From assembly GCF_016735615.1 (NCBI RefSeq), contig NZ_JAERSF010000002.1, forward strand, positions 930,001 to 994,000: a stretch of DNA of 64,000 nucleotides. The letters are read 5' to 3'. The DNA is from Flavobacterium tagetis (lineage in GTDB: Bacteria > Bacteroidota > Bacteroidia > Flavobacteriales > Flavobacteriaceae). A program made the position numbers and the translations under genes. The notes beneath the pieces were generated by a model. It was not told where the DNA came from, made no database searches, and saw nothing but the letters and a program-made list of their open reading frames with translations. This document shows positions 1-8,276 of this stretch, one piece after another; within the stretch, counting starts at the first letter, position 1; every line of letters begins with the position of its first letter.

Positions 1-2
1 GT

Positions 3-944
3 GGAACAGTAAAAGACATTTTTGTTTTGGAAGGAACATATGTAAACAAAGGGAAAGTTTTAGCAACGATTCAGAATCTTGAAGTTATCGGGATGCAGGA
101 AGATTACCAGTCGGCTGTTGCTAATGTGGAATATTTGCAGTTAGAATATAACCGTCAGAAGACTTTGAGCGACGAAAATGTCAACCCGAGAAAAACTTTT
201 CAGGAAGTAAAAGCCAAATTAGCTGCCGAAAGAGCTCGTGCTCAAGCAGCAAAAAACAAACTAGATGCTTTGCATGTCAATACAAAAGGAACAACATCGG
301 TCGTGCCAATTGTTTCGCCTATAAATGGTTTTGTTGGGAAAATCAATATTGCCAAAGGCGCTTTTGCCAACACTGGAGTTTCGCTTTTTGAAGTCGTTGA
401 CAACAGTCAGATGCATTTGGATTTAAATGTGTATGAGAAAGATTTAGGTTCCATTTCGATTGGTCAGGTAATTGATTTTGTCTTAACCAATCAATCCAAT
501 AAATCGATTAAAGGAAAGATTTTCGGAATAAATAAATCTTTTTCTAACGAAAGTAAAACTGTTGCAGTCCACGCTAAAATTGATCCTGCAGATGCAAAAG
601 GCCTGATTCCGGGAATGTATGTTTCAGCGAATATCAATATTGTAAATGCAACTGTTCCGGCGCTTCCAAAAGATGCTGTGGTTAAAAATGCTGATAAGTA
701 TTTTGTATTTGTACAGGAGGAAGGGCATGCAGAAGAAAAACACGAACACAAAGAAGGTGAAAAGGAGGAAGCTCACGAAGAAGAAGTGCATTTTAAAGCC
801 ATAGAAGTAATACCAGGAACAACTGATTTAGGTTTTACTGAAGTGAAGTTTGTAAATGATATTCCAACCAATGCTAAAATTGTAACAAAAGGCGCATTTT
901 ATTTGCTTTCTGCAATGAAGGGCGGAGGAGAGCATACGCATTAA
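3..944 (+). CDS. RND efflux periplasmic adaptor (HlyD/CzcB-CusB family), 5' truncated by the window edge
   Basis: The frame is open to the left edge, so the start lies outside. What remains is 313 residues of a membrane-fusion/adaptor protein that would link an inner-membrane RND pump to an outer-membrane channel. It begins in the first half of the lipoyl-like domain (EGTYVNKGKVLATI), passes through an alpha-hairpin rich in Gln, Ala and Lys, and returns to the second lipoyl half (IVSPINGFVGKI). Beta-barrel and membrane-proximal domains follow. A His/Glu-rich stretch near the C-terminus (EEGHAEEKHEHKEGEK) and a GGGEHTH end point to a metal substrate (Zn, Cd, Co or Cu). The metal-transporting P-ATPase downstream on the same strand supports this. 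The CzcA-like pump and the channel are presumably upstream of the window, which is inference. Confidence 0.88.
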   Translation, partial: GTVKDIFVLEGTYVNKGKVLATIQNLEVIGMQEDYQSAVANVEYLQLEYNRQKTLSDENVNPRKTFQEVKAKLAAERARAQAAKNKLDALHVNTKGTTSVVPIVSPINGFVGKINIAKGAFANTGVSLFEVVDNSQMHLDLNVYEKDLGSISIGQVIDFVLTNQSNKSIKGKIFGINKSFSNESKTVAVHAKIDPADAKGLIPGMYVSANINIVNATVPALPKDAVVKNADKYFVFVQEEGHAEEKHEHKEGEKEEAHEEEVHFKAIEVIPGTTDLGFTEVKFVNDIPTNAKIVTKGAFYLLSAMKGGGEHTH

Positions 945-1339
945 GAAGTGGTTTTGCTACGAAAGTGCAGAGTCGCAAAGTTTTTTTATGCTGAAATGAA
1001 ATTTGCTCGCAAAGTCGCAAAGTCGCAAAGTTTTTTTTAGATTTAATGAATTTAATTTGAGTTGCCTCCAGCTAAAGCTGGCAGAAATTGAAAAATAAGT
1101 TTTGCCACAGATTTTAAGGATTAACATGATTTTTATTTAGCAAAGATTTAGCGTATTTTTTTAATCCTTTAAATCTGTGGCAAAAAAAACTTTGCGTCTT
1201 TGCGACTTTGCGAGATTAATTCGCCAGAGTTAAATAAAAACTTAGTGCCTTTGTGGCAATAAACTTTACCACAAAATGCTTAAATTTAGGACATTCTTTA
1301 AACAGAGTTTCAGAACAGGAAAAACATGAAACTTGAAAC
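945..1339. repeat. Nested inverted-repeat gap between adaptor and P-ATPase genes
   Basis: A 395-base gap with no gene. An outer pair (1006-1032 and 1188-1214) of CGCAAAG-type repeats matches at 26 of 27 positions. An inner pair (1101-1124 and 1161-1184) built on GCCACAGATTT-type words matches at 23 of 24. Between them is CCAGCTAAAGCTGG (1068-1081), itself a palindrome with arms CCAGCT/AGCTGG. Transcribed RNA could fold into a long hairpin. No promoter box was recognised with confidence. Confidence 0.85.
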
Positions 1340-3355
1340 ATGAAACTTAAAAAAATGATACATCAAGATAAAGAAATAAAAAGTGTAAAAAATAAAGCCA
1401 AACCTTCTTGCTGTTGTTCGCATGACGAACCCGTCCATTCTGATAATGACGGACACGATCACGGAGGTCATGACCATGAACACAATGCAAGCGGTAATCT
1501 ATTTAAACTGTTTTTGCCGTCAATCATATCTTTTGTTTTACTGATTATCGGAATTGGTTTAGATAATTATTTCCCGCAAGATTGGTTTACAGGATATGTT
1601 AGAATTGTTTGGTATGCGATCGCATATCTTCCAGTGGGACTTCCCGTTTTAAGAGAAGCTTACGAAAGCATTGTAAAAGGAGATATTTTCTCTGAGTTTT
1701 TCCTCATGTGTATTGCCACAATTGGTGCTTTTGCCATTGGAGAATATCCAGAAGGTGTTGCTGTTATGCTGTTTTATACAATTGGAGAAACCTTTCAGGG
1801 AATGGCAGTTAGTAGAGCAAAATCGAGTATTAAAAGCCTATTGGATCAGCGTCCCGATGAGGTTCATGTTTTAGAAAACAATGTAGCGGTAAAAGTCAAA
1901 GCCAAAGATGTTCAGATTGGAGCTATTATTCAGCTTAAAGCTGGAGAAAAATTAGGTTTGGATGGCGAATTATTATCAGATTCTGCTTCGTTTAATACAG
2001 CAGCTTTAACAGGAGAAAGCAAACCCGATACTAAGAAGAAAGGCGAAACTGTTTTGGCAGGAATGATAAATGGCAATACCATTGCCGAAGTAAAAGTAAC
2101 AACCGCTTACAGCGACAGTAAATTGTCTAAAATTTTGGAGTTGGTGCAAAACGCCACAACCAAAAAAGCGCCAGCGGAATTGTTTATCAGAAAGTTTGCT
2201 AAAATCTATACGCCAATTGTAGTGTTTTTGGCAATTGGAATTTGTTTGATTCCGATGCTTTTTGTTGATGATTATGTTTTTACTGATTGGTTGTATAGAG
2301 CTTTGGTTTTCTTAGTTATTTCCTGTCCTTGTGCTTTGGTTATTAGTATTCCGCTTGGTTATTTTGGGGGAATTGGAGCTGCAAGTAGAAACGGAATCCT
2401 ATTTAAAGGCAGTAATTTCCTTGACAGTATTTCAACCATTCAGAATGTTGTGGTAGACAAAACAGGAACGATGACCGAAGGTGTTTTTAAAGTTCAAGAA
2501 GTCATTGTAAATCCCGAATTTGATAAAGACGAAATCTTAAAACTGATTAATGTTTTAGAGAATAAAAGTTCGCATCCTGTGGCAACAGCGATTCATAATC
2601 ACGTTGGGCCGATTGATTCTTCTGTAGAATTAAAAGAAATCGAAGAAATTTCCGGGCACGGATTAAAAGCAACACACAACGGAAAAGAATTATTTGTTGG
2701 TAATTTTAAGCTTTTGGACAAATACTCAATTTCGTATGATATTGATCCGTCCTCAATCGTTTATACTACAATTTCCATTGCTTTTGATAGAAAATTTGTA
2801 GGCTATTTGACTATTGCAGATGAAATTAAAGCAGATGCAAAAGAAACCGTTTCTAAACTAAAATCTTTAGGCGTTAAATTGACTATGTTAAGTGGAGATA
2901 AAGCGAATGTGGTTCAGTTTGTAGCTGATAAATTGGGAATCATAAAAGCTTTTGGTGATTTGCTTCCAGAAGATAAAGTGGATAAAGTCAACGAAATTAA
3001 AGCAAAAAACGAAACGATTGCCTTTGTAGGCGATGGAGTAAATGATGCTCCTGTAATTGCGTTAAGTACGGTTGGAATTGCGATGGGAGGTTTAGGAAGC
3101 GATGCAGCAATAGAAACCGCAGATGTTGTAATTCAGGATGATAAGCCTAGCAAAATTGCAATGGCAATCAATATTGGCAAACAAACCAAAAAGATTGTGT
3201 GGCAGAATATTACATTGGCATTCGTAGTCAAAGCTTTTGTCTTAATTCTTGGTGCGGGTGGACTTGCCACGATGTGGGAAGCTGTTTTTGCCGACGTCGG
3301 TGTGGCTTTATTGGCTATTTTAAATGCCGTTCGAATTCAAAAAATGAAGTTTTAA
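1340..3355 (+). CDS. Heavy-metal P1B-type ATPase (Zn/Cd/Pb exporter, ZntA/CadA-like)
   Basis: A 671-aa cation-pumping ATPase of the inner membrane. Visible signatures are TGES (224-227, actuator), the metal-binding CPC in the membrane (C329-P330-C331), the phosphorylated Asp in DKTGT (D373), an SSHPVA motif for ATP binding and GDGVNDAP (from 564). There is no ferredoxin-like GMxCxxC metal-binding domain. Instead the N-terminus has three consecutive Cys and a His-rich stretch (HDHGGHDHEHN), which suits a divalent soft metal such as Zn or Cd. CPC with the His-rich tail favours P1B-2 over copper pumps. The ATG at 1340 follows a gap filled with inverted repeats, so it is probably transcribed separately from the adaptor gene. 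The exact metal cannot be read from sequence. Confidence 0.93.
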   Translation: MKLKKMIHQDKEIKSVKNKAKPSCCCSHDEPVHSDNDGHDHGGHDHEHNASGNLFKLFLPSIISFVLLIIGIGLDNYFPQDWFTGYVRIVWYAIAYLPVGLPVLREAYESIVKGDIFSEFFLMCIATIGAFAIGEYPEGVAVMLFYTIGETFQGMAVSRAKSSIKSLLDQRPDEVHVLENNVAVKVKAKDVQIGAIIQLKAGEKLGLDGELLSDSASFNTAALTGESKPDTKKKGETVLAGMINGNTIAEVKVTTAYSDSKLSKILELVQNATTKKAPAELFIRKFAKIYTPIVVFLAIGICLIPMLFVDDYVFTDWLYRALVFLVISCPCALVISIPLGYFGGIGAASRNGILFKGSNFLDSISTIQNVVVDKTGTMTEGVFKVQEVIVNPEFDKDEILKLINVLENKSSHPVATAIHNHVGPIDSSVELKEIEEISGHGLKATHNGKELFVGNFKLLDKYSISYDIDPSSIVYTTISIAFDRKFVGYLTIADEIKADAKETVSKLKSLGVKLTMLSGDKANVVQFVADKLGIIKAFGDLLPEDKVDKVNEIKAKNETIAFVGDGVNDAPVIALSTVGIAMGGLGSDAAIETADVVIQDDKPSKIAMAINIGKQTKKIVWQNITLAFVVKAFVLILGAGGLATMWEAVFADVGVALLAILNAVRIQKMKF

Positions 3356-3457
3356 GCCAATCTTAAAATGCCTTTTATTGTTCATTTAAAAACTTTTATG
3401 AGCCATTAGAAAGACAAAGCTGGTGCATTTTTGCATTTTTTATTAAATGCGATTATT

Positions 3458-6016
3458 ATGCTTAGAACTTTACGCCAGCTTTTTAGAATTTTATTATTAG
3501 TTTTATTTTTTGCACATTCTATTGCAGGAATAGCCCAGCTTAAGATTAATGAGGTTATGATCAGTAATACAATGAATTATGATCCAACAGTATATAATTT
3601 TTCTGATTGGATCGAATTGTATAATCCATCAAATTCAACAATTAACTTTCGTAATTATTATTTTTCCGATGATGTGAATCAGCCTGCAAAATGGCAGATT
3701 AAAACATCTAGAGCAACAATTTCCAAATTGGGTTTTTTTCTCATTTATTTTGATGAAGCAGACAATGCTTTTAATGCTAATTTTAGGCTGGAGCCTAAAG
3801 GAGGAACAATCTTTATGTTCGATGCTAATAAAAATCTCGTTGATAAAATTACATATCCCGCTCTAAACAATGGGAATGTGTCTTATGCACGAACTGTTGA
3901 TGGCGGTAATGATTGGAGTCTTATGACGTATCCAACACCTAAAAATGCAAATGCGAAGGGAATACCTGCTTCAAAGCAAGCTGAGCAAATCGTTTTTAGT
4001 GAACCAGGTGGTTTTATAAATGGAACAAAACAAATTACATTATCTACTAAAACTCCTGGAGCAGTAATTTATTATACTTTGAATGGAGATGAACCATTTG
4101 ATCTAACGACTCAGATTACCGATGCTTCAAAAATGCTTACCGGAAAATCATTAGTTTATAATGGACCAATAAGCGTTACCAATGTAGTAATCAGGGCAAA
4201 AGTATACGCAACAGGTTATTTGCCAAGTACGGTAACAACACAATCCTATCTTCAAAATAAAAGAGGTATAAATTTGCCTGTTTTTTCTGTTGCTGTTAAT
4301 GAAAAATACAGAAAAGACGGAACATTAGGTATTTGGAAAAATTATAAAAATAAGATTATGAAACGACCGTCAAATGTTGAGTTTTTTTCAACACAAACAG
4401 GTCAATCAGATTTTAATTATCAGATGAATGTTGAGATTTTTGCCGCAAGCCAACGCGCTAAAGAGCATAAACAATTTAATATCATTGCTGACAAAAGATT
4501 CCAAGGCAATAACCGAATGAAATATGATTTTTTTAATGAAAAGAAAGGTCAAAAGAGAAAATCGGTAACCTTAAGAACGTCAGGGCAGGATGGAAGAAAA
4601 ACCATGATGCAGGATGCCTTAGTTCATGTTTTAATTAAAGACCAGATGGACATTGACCGAAGAGCTTACCAGCCCGCTGTAGTTTACATCAACGGAAATT
4701 ACAATGGTTTGATGAACATTCGTGAAAGAACCCAAAAAGATTATTTAGAGTCTAATTATGGTTTGGAGCAGGATGAATATGATTTATTAGGAAAACATAA
4801 CGATTATGCTTCTATTCGTGCTTCTCAAGGAAATATGAATCAATGGAATGAGATGATTGCTTTTTTGAAAGCAAATAGCCTTAAAGAAGACGCAAATTAT
4901 TTAAAATATTCTGATAAATATATTGATGAACAAGAGGTATTAAATTATTTTTTAGTTCAAACCTATATTAATAATCGAGATCAACCAGATAATAATATAA
5001 AAGCATGGCGACCCTACAAAAACAAAACAAAATGGCGTTACATCTTGCATGACGCCGATTTGGCTTTGATAGCATACTCTTCTGCTGATAATAATATTGA
5101 CAGAACTCAAAAGAGCTCAACAAGTTCTATGGGCTACGTTTTTTATAGTCTTTGTAAAAATGATAAATTTAAACAGAAGTTTGCGGGTCGGTACATAACA
5201 CATGCATATCAAACATTTGATCCTGTTAGGACAACACCTGTTATTGACAGCTTAGCTCGTAATATCGAAAATGAAATTTCATATACTCATGATATACATT
5301 CTTCGGTGCCAACTTTGGCAAATTGGAAAAAACACATCCAATCTATGAGAGAATATTGGGGAAAAAGACAATCTTATGCTGTTAAGCATGTAAAATCTTC
5401 ATTTGGATTAAGTGGAAATGAAATGACTTTTACTGTAAATAACGAGTTTAACAAAGGAGAAGTCATTCTAAATACTGTAAAGCTTTTAAGAGACTTTAAC
5501 GGTAAATATTTGCAAAATCTTTCTTATAGCTTAGAAGCAAAACCAAAAGCAGGTCATCAATTCAGTTATTGGAATATAGCCGTAGATGGAGTTAGTACAA
5601 AAGAATACAATGCTAATTATTCAGGAGTAATTCCTGCGAAAGCTTTAAATGTAGTCATTACAGCAATTTATGATAATGATGACCGTATTTTAGAAAGTAC
5701 AAAAAAATCAATCGAAGAAATTACTTTGGAAGATAATATTCAATTGGCAACTAAAACTACGATAGATGAAATAGCATTAATAGACACAAAATATGAAGTT
5801 ATGATTTATCCGGTTCCTATTACTGAAAATGAATTGAGTATAAATGCAATAAATAGCATCATTAATGAAGTAGAATTTTATTCGATTAATGGCAGTTTAA
5901 TTAAAAGAGTTAAAGCTGAAAATATGCCTTTGGATGTTTCGTTTTTGGATAAAGGCGTTTACATAATAAAAATATATACCGATAAAGGAACAGTAGTTAA
6001 AAAAGTGGTTAAATAG
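3458..6016 (+). CDS. Secreted CotH-kinase protein with lamin-tail domain and T9SS type A sorting signal
   Basis: About 852 aa from the ATG at 3458. The frame can be extended to a TTG at 3431, but the signal peptide (LLLVLFFAHSIAGIAQ) fits the later start. Domains in order: a lamin-tail beta-sandwich (INEVMISN...DWIELYNPS), a chitobiase/hexosaminidase C-terminal-like Ig domain (GAVIYYTLNGDEP), a CotH kinase domain (NVEFF to HDADLAL, including YNGLMNIRERTQKDYL), then a linker and a C-terminal T9SS type A sorting domain (YPVPI...GVYIIKIYTDKGTVVKKVVK). CotH is known as an atypical secreted protein kinase in Bacillus spore coats. Here the protein should be exported and surface-attached or released. 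The substrate is unknown. It is a single gene, followed by a bidirectional terminator. Confidence 0.85.
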   Translation: MLRTLRQLFRILLLVLFFAHSIAGIAQLKINEVMISNTMNYDPTVYNFSDWIELYNPSNSTINFRNYYFSDDVNQPAKWQIKTSRATISKLGFFLIYFDEADNAFNANFRLEPKGGTIFMFDANKNLVDKITYPALNNGNVSYARTVDGGNDWSLMTYPTPKNANAKGIPASKQAEQIVFSEPGGFINGTKQITLSTKTPGAVIYYTLNGDEPFDLTTQITDASKMLTGKSLVYNGPISVTNVVIRAKVYATGYLPSTVTTQSYLQNKRGINLPVFSVAVNEKYRKDGTLGIWKNYKNKIMKRPSNVEFFSTQTGQSDFNYQMNVEIFAASQRAKEHKQFNIIADKRFQGNNRMKYDFFNEKKGQKRKSVTLRTSGQDGRKTMMQDALVHVLIKDQMDIDRRAYQPAVVYINGNYNGLMNIRERTQKDYLESNYGLEQDEYDLLGKHNDYASIRASQGNMNQWNEMIAFLKANSLKEDANYLKYSDKYIDEQEVLNYFLVQTYINNRDQPDNNIKAWRPYKNKTKWRYILHDADLALIAYSSADNNIDRTQKSSTSSMGYVFYSLCKNDKFKQKFAGRYITHAYQTFDPVRTTPVIDSLARNIENEISYTHDIHSSVPTLANWKKHIQSMREYWGKRQSYAVKHVKSSFGLSGNEMTFTVNNEFNKGEVILNTVKLLRDFNGKYLQNLSYSLEAKPKAGHQFSYWNIAVDGVSTKEYNANYSGVIPAKALNVVITAIYDNDDRILESTKKSIEEITLEDNIQLATKTTIDEIALIDTKYEVMIYPVPITENELSINAINSIINEVEFYSINGSLIKRVKAENMPLDVSFLDKGVYIIKIYTDKGTVVKKVVK

Positions 6017-6053
6017 AAAACAGCCAGCTTAAAGATGAAGTTTTTTGTCTTTC

Positions 6054-6089
6054 AAAAAAGCCTATTTATTTGAAGAAATAGGCTTTTTT
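6054..6089. terminator. Bidirectional terminator between CotH and VOC genes
   Basis: A stem AAAAAAGCCTATTTATT / AAATAGGCTTTTTT with a short loop, A-run on one side and T-run on the other, so it works for both convergent genes. Confidence 0.85.
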
Positions 6090-6099
6090 GGGTTAATTG

Positions 6100-6750
6100 C
6101 TAAAACTCCAATTCAATTATGTTGTCATTATTTTCCAAAGTTATTTTTACTGGATTACTTTCAGAAGGAATTTGGGTAGGATACCAATTTCTTGTTGGCT
6201 GCACCAGAATCAATAAACCTTCATGATCGCCAATGGCAGCAAATTTTTCGGTATTGGTGTTTTGAGTGAAGAAATGAAGTCCGTGTTCTTCGATTAATTG
6301 ATTTCCTAATTTTAATGGACTTTCTGTAACAATTCCGATTTCGCTTATATTTAAAATCGAAGCAGCATTAAAATTGCCAACTTGTTCGTTATTAAGATCA
6401 TGTCTAGCAATGAATTCAAGTAAATTTCCGTTGTGATCAAAGAAATAGATAGAATGCGCATTCCAGTTTTCGAAATTAGTAACTACACTTTTATCTTCTA
6501 AAACAATTAAATCAACCTTGTCTTTACACCATTGTATGGCTTCTTCAAGCTGATTTTCAGGAATATTGAAAGCAAAATGATATATGGAATTAAAATCTGG
6601 ATCTTCAACAAATTTTAAAATAGAAGTTCCAGTTTGAAATGTTATCGATTTTTGGTCATTTTCTAGAATGAAAAGTCCAAAAACGTTCTGATAAAATGCT
6701 TTCGTTTTTTGAATATCTTTTGTTTTGATTTGTATCTGATCTATTCTCAT
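6100..6750 (-). CDS. VOC (glyoxalase/bleomycin-resistance/dioxygenase fold) family protein
   Basis: A 216-aa cytoplasmic protein. The N-terminal 115 residues form a recognisable VOC module: IDQIQIKTKDIQKTKAFYQNV at the start, HFAFNIP in the middle, then HSIYFFDHNGNLLEFIARH with the usual metal-ligand Glu position. The C-terminal half (ISEIGIVTESPLKLGNQLIEEHGLHFF) looks like a second, degenerate VOC repeat, as in two-module extradiol dioxygenase relatives. The substrate cannot be inferred. A good minus-strand promoter match lies 47 nt upstream, and the gene stands alone between convergent and co-directional neighbours. Confidence 0.8.
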   Translation of the reverse strand: MRIDQIQIKTKDIQKTKAFYQNVFGLFILENDQKSITFQTGTSILKFVEDPDFNSIYHFAFNIPENQLEEAIQWCKDKVDLIVLEDKSVVTNFENWNAHSIYFFDHNGNLLEFIARHDLNNEQVGNFNAASILNISEIGIVTESPLKLGNQLIEEHGLHFFTQNTNTEKFAAIGDHEGLLILVQPTRNWYPTQIPSESNPVKITLENNDNIIELEF

Positions 6751-6796
6751 GGCAGTAAATTTTTATAAAAGAAAAAAGCTTCTTTTGAGTTATAGT

Positions 6797-6824
6797 CAAA
6801 TTTAAGAAATGCCAATAATTTCAA
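6797..6824 (-). promoter_or_regulatory. Promoter of the VOC gene (TTG-N17-TAAATTTG)
   Basis: On the minus strand the -33 TTG (6822-6824) and TAAATTTG (6797-6804) are separated by 17 bases, matching the Bacteroidota consensus. It is 47 nt upstream of the VOC start codon. Confidence 0.55.
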
Positions 6825-6984
6825 GATTGAAGAGGTATTTTATGTATCAATAAAAAGATAGTAAATAATTATTGATTGGCGCTAAATGGCATCTTTAAAT
6901 AATATATAAAGCTACAAAAAGAGAAATAGTATTTATTGTAAGATTATCGCAAAAACTTTCATTTTGAAGTCATCGTGTTGGAAT

Positions 6985-7015
6985 AAAAAAGCCCATTTCA
7001 TAAAGAAATGGGCTT
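6985..7015 (-). terminator. Terminator of the di-heme peroxidase series
   Basis: Stem AAGCCCATTTC / GAAATGGGCTT with the T-run on the minus strand, 45 bases past the peroxidase stop. It is in the 309-base gap 6751-7059, which otherwise holds only the VOC promoter and AT-rich DNA. Confidence 0.8.
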
Positions 7016-7059
7016 GGAAGATTTGCAAATTTTGGGGCAAATACAAATCATCAACTAAC

Positions 7060-8202
7060 TTATTTTGGCATTTCGGGAATTATAATTCTTCTTGTTGGAG
7101 TGCTTAGAGTTTCAATAAAAGCGAGTAAATCACCAATTTCTTCTTTGCTTAAATCTAATTTTCTAAGCATCGGGTCTGATTTTGGAATCAGTGAATCTCT
7201 CGCTGTTCCCAGATATTTTTTCTGAACTGGAGATGGATTTCCTAAATTGTATAACTCTACAACATCGAGTAAAGTTGGAAAATGTCCGTGATGCATCCAC
7301 GGTTTTGTGTTTACCACTTCGCGTAGCGTTGGCGTTCTGAATTTGCCAATATCTTTCATGTCTTTTGTTACGTTATAACGTCCGAAATCTTCATTTTTTG
7401 TTCCGAATAAAGTCTGGCCATCATTATGAAACTGATTATCACTAAAGTAAGGTGTGTTATGACAATTGATGCATTGCGCTTTGGTTCTAAATAAATGCAA
7501 TCCTTTTACCTGCTGATCGGTATAAATATCTGATTTTCCACTTACAAACTGATCAAATTTGCTTTTCGGACTATTAATAGATCTTTCGAAAGTGGCAATG
7601 GCATATTGAATTCGCTCTAAAGTCACTTTTTTATCGCCATAAGCTGCTGTAAACAAGGAATTATAGCCTTTTATTTTAGCAATTTTATCAACCGCAATCG
7701 TCAGTTTTTCATTCATTTCTAAAGGATCTTGAACAGGAAACTGCGCTTGATCTTCAAGACTTGATGCGCGTCCATCCCAAAATAGAGAAGTAGCATACGC
7801 CGAATTTAAAATCGTCATCGAATTGCGTTTTCCTGTCTGGCGATCATGTCCAAACGAACGTGTTAAATTATCTGTCCAGCCCAATTCCGGATTATGGCAA
7901 GAAGCGCACGCAATTTGTCCGCTTCGGGATAATCTCGGATCAAAAAACAATATCTTTCCCAAACTTTCTTTTTCCTTCGAATACGGATTATAAGCAGGAT
8001 ACGGAACAGCCGGCAAAACGCCAATATCCTGAAATTTAGATTTATCTACGCTTTCATGTAATTCCGCAGCAGGCCATTTTGATGAATCTCCGCTGGAATA
8101 CAATTTTCGTAATTTCTGAATATCAATGTAATCAGGATTTTCCATGCTTTTGTATGCCGTTAAGCAAAGCAGGAATAAGAGAGGGAAGATTAGTTTTTTC
8201 AA
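7060..8202 (-). CDS. Di-heme cytochrome c peroxidase / MauG-family protein
   Basis: A 380-aa exported protein with two CxxCH heme c sites: CASCH (C99, C102, H103) and CINCH (C244, C247, H248). Other family blocks are LGKILFFDPRLSRSG, the WDGRASSLEDQA segment and FRTPTLREV followed by WMHHGHFPTL. The start is probably TTG at 8202, since no in-frame ATG or GTG precedes it and the next ATG would remove the hydrophobic leader. The family includes bacterial cytochrome c peroxidases, which reduce H2O2 in the periplasm, and MauG/MbnH-type oxidases that modify partner proteins. Sequence alone does not separate them here. It lies 74 bp downstream of the lipoprotein in a sigma/anti-sigma/SusCD series, so it may belong to that uptake locus. 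A terminator follows. Confidence 0.88.
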   Translation of the reverse strand: MKKLIFPLLFLLCLTAYKSMENPDYIDIQKLRKLYSSGDSSKWPAAELHESVDKSKFQDIGVLPAVPYPAYNPYSKEKESLGKILFFDPRLSRSGQIACASCHNPELGWTDNLTRSFGHDRQTGKRNSMTILNSAYATSLFWDGRASSLEDQAQFPVQDPLEMNEKLTIAVDKIAKIKGYNSLFTAAYGDKKVTLERIQYAIATFERSINSPKSKFDQFVSGKSDIYTDQQVKGLHLFRTKAQCINCHNTPYFSDNQFHNDGQTLFGTKNEDFGRYNVTKDMKDIGKFRTPTLREVVNTKPWMHHGHFPTLLDVVELYNLGNPSPVQKKYLGTARDSLIPKSDPMLRKLDLSKEEIGDLLAFIETLSTPTRRIIIPEMPK

Positions 8203-8276
8203 TTCTTTTTGTTTTTTGTTTCAAGTTTCAGGTTGCAAATTCACTTTACAAAACATTCACAATTCATAATTCATAA

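Noticed and set aside
491..751. Minus-strand open frame inside the adaptor gene
   Set aside because: It is antisense to a clearly coding frame, has no recognisable domain and no promoter.
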